A stretch of 42,896 bases of DNA from Fusobacterium sp. CAG:439 (GTDB taxonomy: Bacteria > Cyanobacteriota > Vampirovibrionia > Gastranaerophilales > Gastranaerophilaceae), in the NCBI GenBank assembly GCA_000438175.1, contig FR900455.1, positions 12,493 to 55,388 on the forward strand, in the 5' to 3' direction. Below are positions 40,875 to 42,896 of this stretch, piece by piece. The notes under the pieces were generated by a model. That model had not been told where the DNA came from, did no database searches, and saw only the letters and a list, made by a program, of their open reading frames with translations. The translations under genes were made by a program, and so were the position numbers. How positions within the stretch are numbered: position 1 is the stretch's first letter; each line of letters begins with the position of its first letter.

Positions 40875-42260
40875 TTAGAGTTTTTCGTTAATTGTTGTAA
40901 AATCTTTACCGCCGACAGCCTTATAGATATTTACCGTAGAAATTAAATAATTCACCTGACTGCTGACTTTATCTTTATCTGCAACAAGGAGTTTCTCACT
41001 GTCCTTCATCAAGTCTAAGTTTGATTTAGCTCCGATGTTATATTTTTTGTCAGCCAGTGCAAATTTTTCTTTTTCAAGATTATAACGTTTAATACTCTCA
41101 TTATAATTCATTTCTCTAGTTATTGCGCCGCCCAGTGCATCGTTAACTTCCTGAACTGAATTTAGAATTGTTTTTTCATAAATCTGCTGTGCTTTTTCAA
41201 GCTCTAATTTAGTCCATCTTAAACGTGCCATTTTAGCTCCGCCGGTAAACAAATCTATGGAAGGCATAAAACCTATCAAAGATTTGAAAGTGTGATTTCC
41301 GAAAATATTTGTAAGATTATACGCACTGAAACCTGCCTGACCGTATAAAATAAATTTAGGAAGGAAATCGCGTCTGGCAACTTTTGCATCAATACCGATT
41401 TTTTCAATATAATCTTCGGCTTTTAAATAATCGGGTCTGTATTGTATAACTTCCGCGTTAATACTTTGAGGAAGCGGAAGAAGTGATGCAACGGAATAAT
41501 CACTTCTAGGCATTACACTTAAATCTTTTTCCCTTAGACCTGTTAATACACCGAGTTCTCTTGCGACAATAAGTCTTTTGTCAACATAAACATTTAATTC
41601 TTCACGCAATTGTGTCAAAAGCTGTTTCTCGTCCATTAGCTCGGTAACAGGACATAGACCGTTTTTATATTTAATTTCTTCAAGTCTTACGATTTCCGTT
41701 TGAAGTTTTACCAGTTCTTCCTGATCTTTTATGAGTTTGTCAAATTTTATCAAATTAAAATAATCAGCGGCAACGGCAGAAGTTAAAGAAATATAAGAAG
41801 CTCTTTCATTCTGTTTAACCATTTCAAGCTGTTTTTTTACAGACTTTGTTTTTAAATAATTTTCTCCCCATATATCAACTTCATAACTCATGGTCAAAGG
41901 AAGGAAAAAATTACTCTGGCTGTAATCTCCAACGGTAATCGCTCCCATTTTAACGGTTGCAGAGCTTAAATCTCTGAAAACATCTCCTTGAAATCCGACC
42001 TGAGGCAATTGTCCTGCAAATGCCATTTTAACGACCTGCTCGGACTGTTTTACGTTCAATGATGCAATCTTTAAATCCTGATTATTTTTGTAAGCCGTTG
42101 TAATATAATCCGTTAAAACGGGATCATTATACTTTTGCCACCATTCAAGATTTAAATATTCGGTTCTGTAATCCGTTGTATTTTTTGATGCTTTTGCCTG
42201 CGCAACAGTTAAATTGCACAACAAAATAAACAGGGTTAATAATATTTTAAAAAATTTCAT
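40875..42260 (-). CDS. TolC/NodT-family outer-membrane efflux channel
   Basis: From the chosen start this is 461 residues. It has a signal peptide (about 1-22, ILLTLFILLCNLTVAQA) and two outer-membrane-efflux repeats with the typical WWQKYNDPVLTDYI opening and GGAKMARLR turn. It is the second channel in this window and only distantly similar to the one at 17552. AAGGAAA lies upstream of the ATG at 42258-42260. It is divergent from a MarR regulator and shares its operator; an adaptor gene appears to begin at 42778. Confidence 0.88.
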   Translation of the reverse strand: MKFFKILLTLFILLCNLTVAQAKASKNTTDYRTEYLNLEWWQKYNDPVLTDYITTAYKNNQDLKIASLNVKQSEQVVKMAFAGQLPQVGFQGDVFRDLSSATVKMGAITVGDYSQSNFFLPLTMSYEVDIWGENYLKTKSVKKQLEMVKQNERASYISLTSAVAADYFNLIKFDKLIKDQEELVKLQTEIVRLEEIKYKNGLCPVTELMDEKQLLTQLREELNVYVDKRLIVARELGVLTGLREKDLSVMPRSDYSVASLLPLPQSINAEVIQYRPDYLKAEDYIEKIGIDAKVARRDFLPKFILYGQAGFSAYNLTNIFGNHTFKSLIGFMPSIDLFTGGAKMARLRWTKLELEKAQQIYEKTILNSVQEVNDALGGAITREMNYNESIKRYNLEKEKFALADKKYNIGAKSNLDLMKDSEKLLVADKDKVSSQVNYLISTVNIYKAVGGKDFTTINEKL

Positions 42261-42276
42261 GCTTGCTATTTCCTTT

Positions 42277-42300
42277 TTTGTGTTATCATAATAACACAAA
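42277..42300. promoter_or_regulatory. MarR operator between the TolC and MarR genes
   Basis: TTTGTGTTAT-CATA-ATAACACAAA: perfect 10-bp arms in the 48-nt divergent gap. Its symmetry and place fit a MarR dimer site controlling both directions. Confidence 0.8.
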
Positions 42301-42308
42301 GAAAAATC

Positions 42309-42767
42309 ATGGACAAGACAGATTTATTAAAAAGCAGAATTGGGATGAAGCTGGTACGTGTGGGAAAAATGGTTCGTGCCATAGCTAACAGAAAATTTGT
42401 AGAGGCAGACTACCCCATAACCCCCGAACAGTTTACGGTTTTGACCGCAATCCTCGACCATGACGGATTGTATCAGCGTCAAATAGGCGCACTGACTTTA
42501 AAAGACAGACCGAATATTACCAGAATTATAAATATTCTTGAAAATAAAGGTCTTGTAACACGAACAGCAGACACAAACAAACGCAAAATATTTAAAATTA
42601 ATATTACGGAAAAAGGCAAAGAAGCTTACGAAGAAGTACTTCCTACAGTTGTTGAACACTGGCAGCAGACAGTTGAAGGCGTGACAGATGAAGAATTGGA
42701 AAGCTGTTTGAAAGTTTTAAATAAAATAAAAATTAACTTGGAAGAAAAATTAAATATGCAGATATAA
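42309..42767 (+). CDS. MarR-family transcriptional regulator
   Basis: This 152-residue winged-helix repressor has the family core: ITPEQFTVLTAILDHDGLYQRQIGALTLKDRPNITRIINILENKGLVTRTADTNKRKIFKINITEKG, read here with the DRP-N-ITR recognition helix and the wing DTNKRK. Such regulators release DNA on binding drugs or phenolic compounds. It is divergent from a TolC gene and upstream of a gene likely to encode an export adaptor, so it probably controls an EmrAB-like pump. No ribosome site is visible before the ATG. Confidence 0.9.
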   Translation: MDKTDLLKSRIGMKLVRVGKMVRAIANRKFVEADYPITPEQFTVLTAILDHDGLYQRQIGALTLKDRPNITRIINILENKGLVTRTADTNKRKIFKINITEKGKEAYEEVLPTVVEHWQQTVEGVTDEELESCLKVLNKIKINLEEKLNMQI

Positions 42768-42777
42768 GAGGTGAAAA

Positions 42778-42896
42778 ATGGAAGAAAAGCCCCAACATAG
42801 TGAAGAATTTGAAGAAAAAGCGAAAAAAAGATTAAAAACAAGAAAAGAAAAAGCAAAGAAAAAACGCCCCGAATATAAGAAAAAACGCGTTGTTGT
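42778..42896 (+). CDS. Start of a probable efflux adaptor gene (cut by the window end)
   Basis: Only 39 codons are present. An ATG with GAGGTG upstream opens a very basic, charged cytoplasmic segment (EEFEEKAKKRLKTRKEK, then KKKRPEYKKKRVV). HlyD/EmrA-type adaptors often begin with such a segment before their membrane helix, and the MarR and TolC neighbours support this, but no domain is visible yet. Confidence 0.5.
   Translation, partial: MEEKPQHSEEFEEKAKKRLKTRKEKAKKKRPEYKKKRVV

Overview
This window looks like a chromosome segment from an uncultured gut bacterium of the Gastranaerophilales (Melainabacteria/Vampirovibrionia, sister to Cyanobacteria). The evidence is indirect. The DNA is AT-rich, the envelope is Gram-negative in type (two TolC-family outer-membrane channels, an AsmA protein, HlyD adaptors), and two signal-less proteins carry a Ser-Phe-Gly motif near the N-terminus that I remember as common in this lineage. 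No rRNA or marker gene is present to prove it.

Positions 1-12.5 kb are an accessory island. It holds a WYL regulator, an RtcB RNA ligase with a small partner protein, an XRE regulator, a tandem array of four divergent DUF1643 genes (the fourth broken by an in-frame stop), a Fic protein, a two-module AAA+ ATPase, a zinc-ribbon protein, and a decaying phage-type ParB-methyltransferase gene followed by a DUF5681 gene. The main discovery candidate is a shared promoter module. Five genes or operons here (the WYL gene, the rtcB operon, DUF1643 genes 1 and 3, and the AAA+ ATPase) each carry the box GTCCG-N5-GAC in gene orientation, exactly 12 bp upstream of a TANNNT -10 element, with a predicted leader of 15-18 nt. 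This reads as one regulon, probably run by the WYL protein, joining RNA ligation, an AAA+ machine and DUF1643 proteins.

Positions 12.5-19.5 kb carry a MerR regulator and a complete CecR/YbhGFSR-like drug exporter operon (TetR, TolC, HlyD, double ABC ATPase, two permeases). A tRNA-Thr(CGU) and a bidirectional terminator follow at 19.6 kb.

Positions 19.7-31.1 kb are ordinary chromosome. They hold a carboxymuconolactone-decarboxylase protein, a DXS-like enzyme and a flavodoxin-type reductase (the last two sharing a probable operator), a GDSL hydrolase, a short TspO, AsmA, a WG-repeat lipoprotein, thioredoxin, a divergent ArsR/P-type metal ATPase pair, and a second flavodoxin-type reductase.

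Positions 31.2-38.4 kb are a sugar region: aldose epimerase, a GH77-like glucanotransferase with a membrane tail, a sugar:H+ symporter, galactokinase and type-2 GalT, that is, a Leloir pathway without galE in view. The end holds a radical SAM protein, a secreted protein of unknown function, a kinase-like protein with the SFG motif, and a divergent MarR/TolC efflux locus cut by the window edge. Several genes outside the island appear to be leaderless: a -10 element sits exactly 6 nt before the ATG, with no ribosome-binding site.
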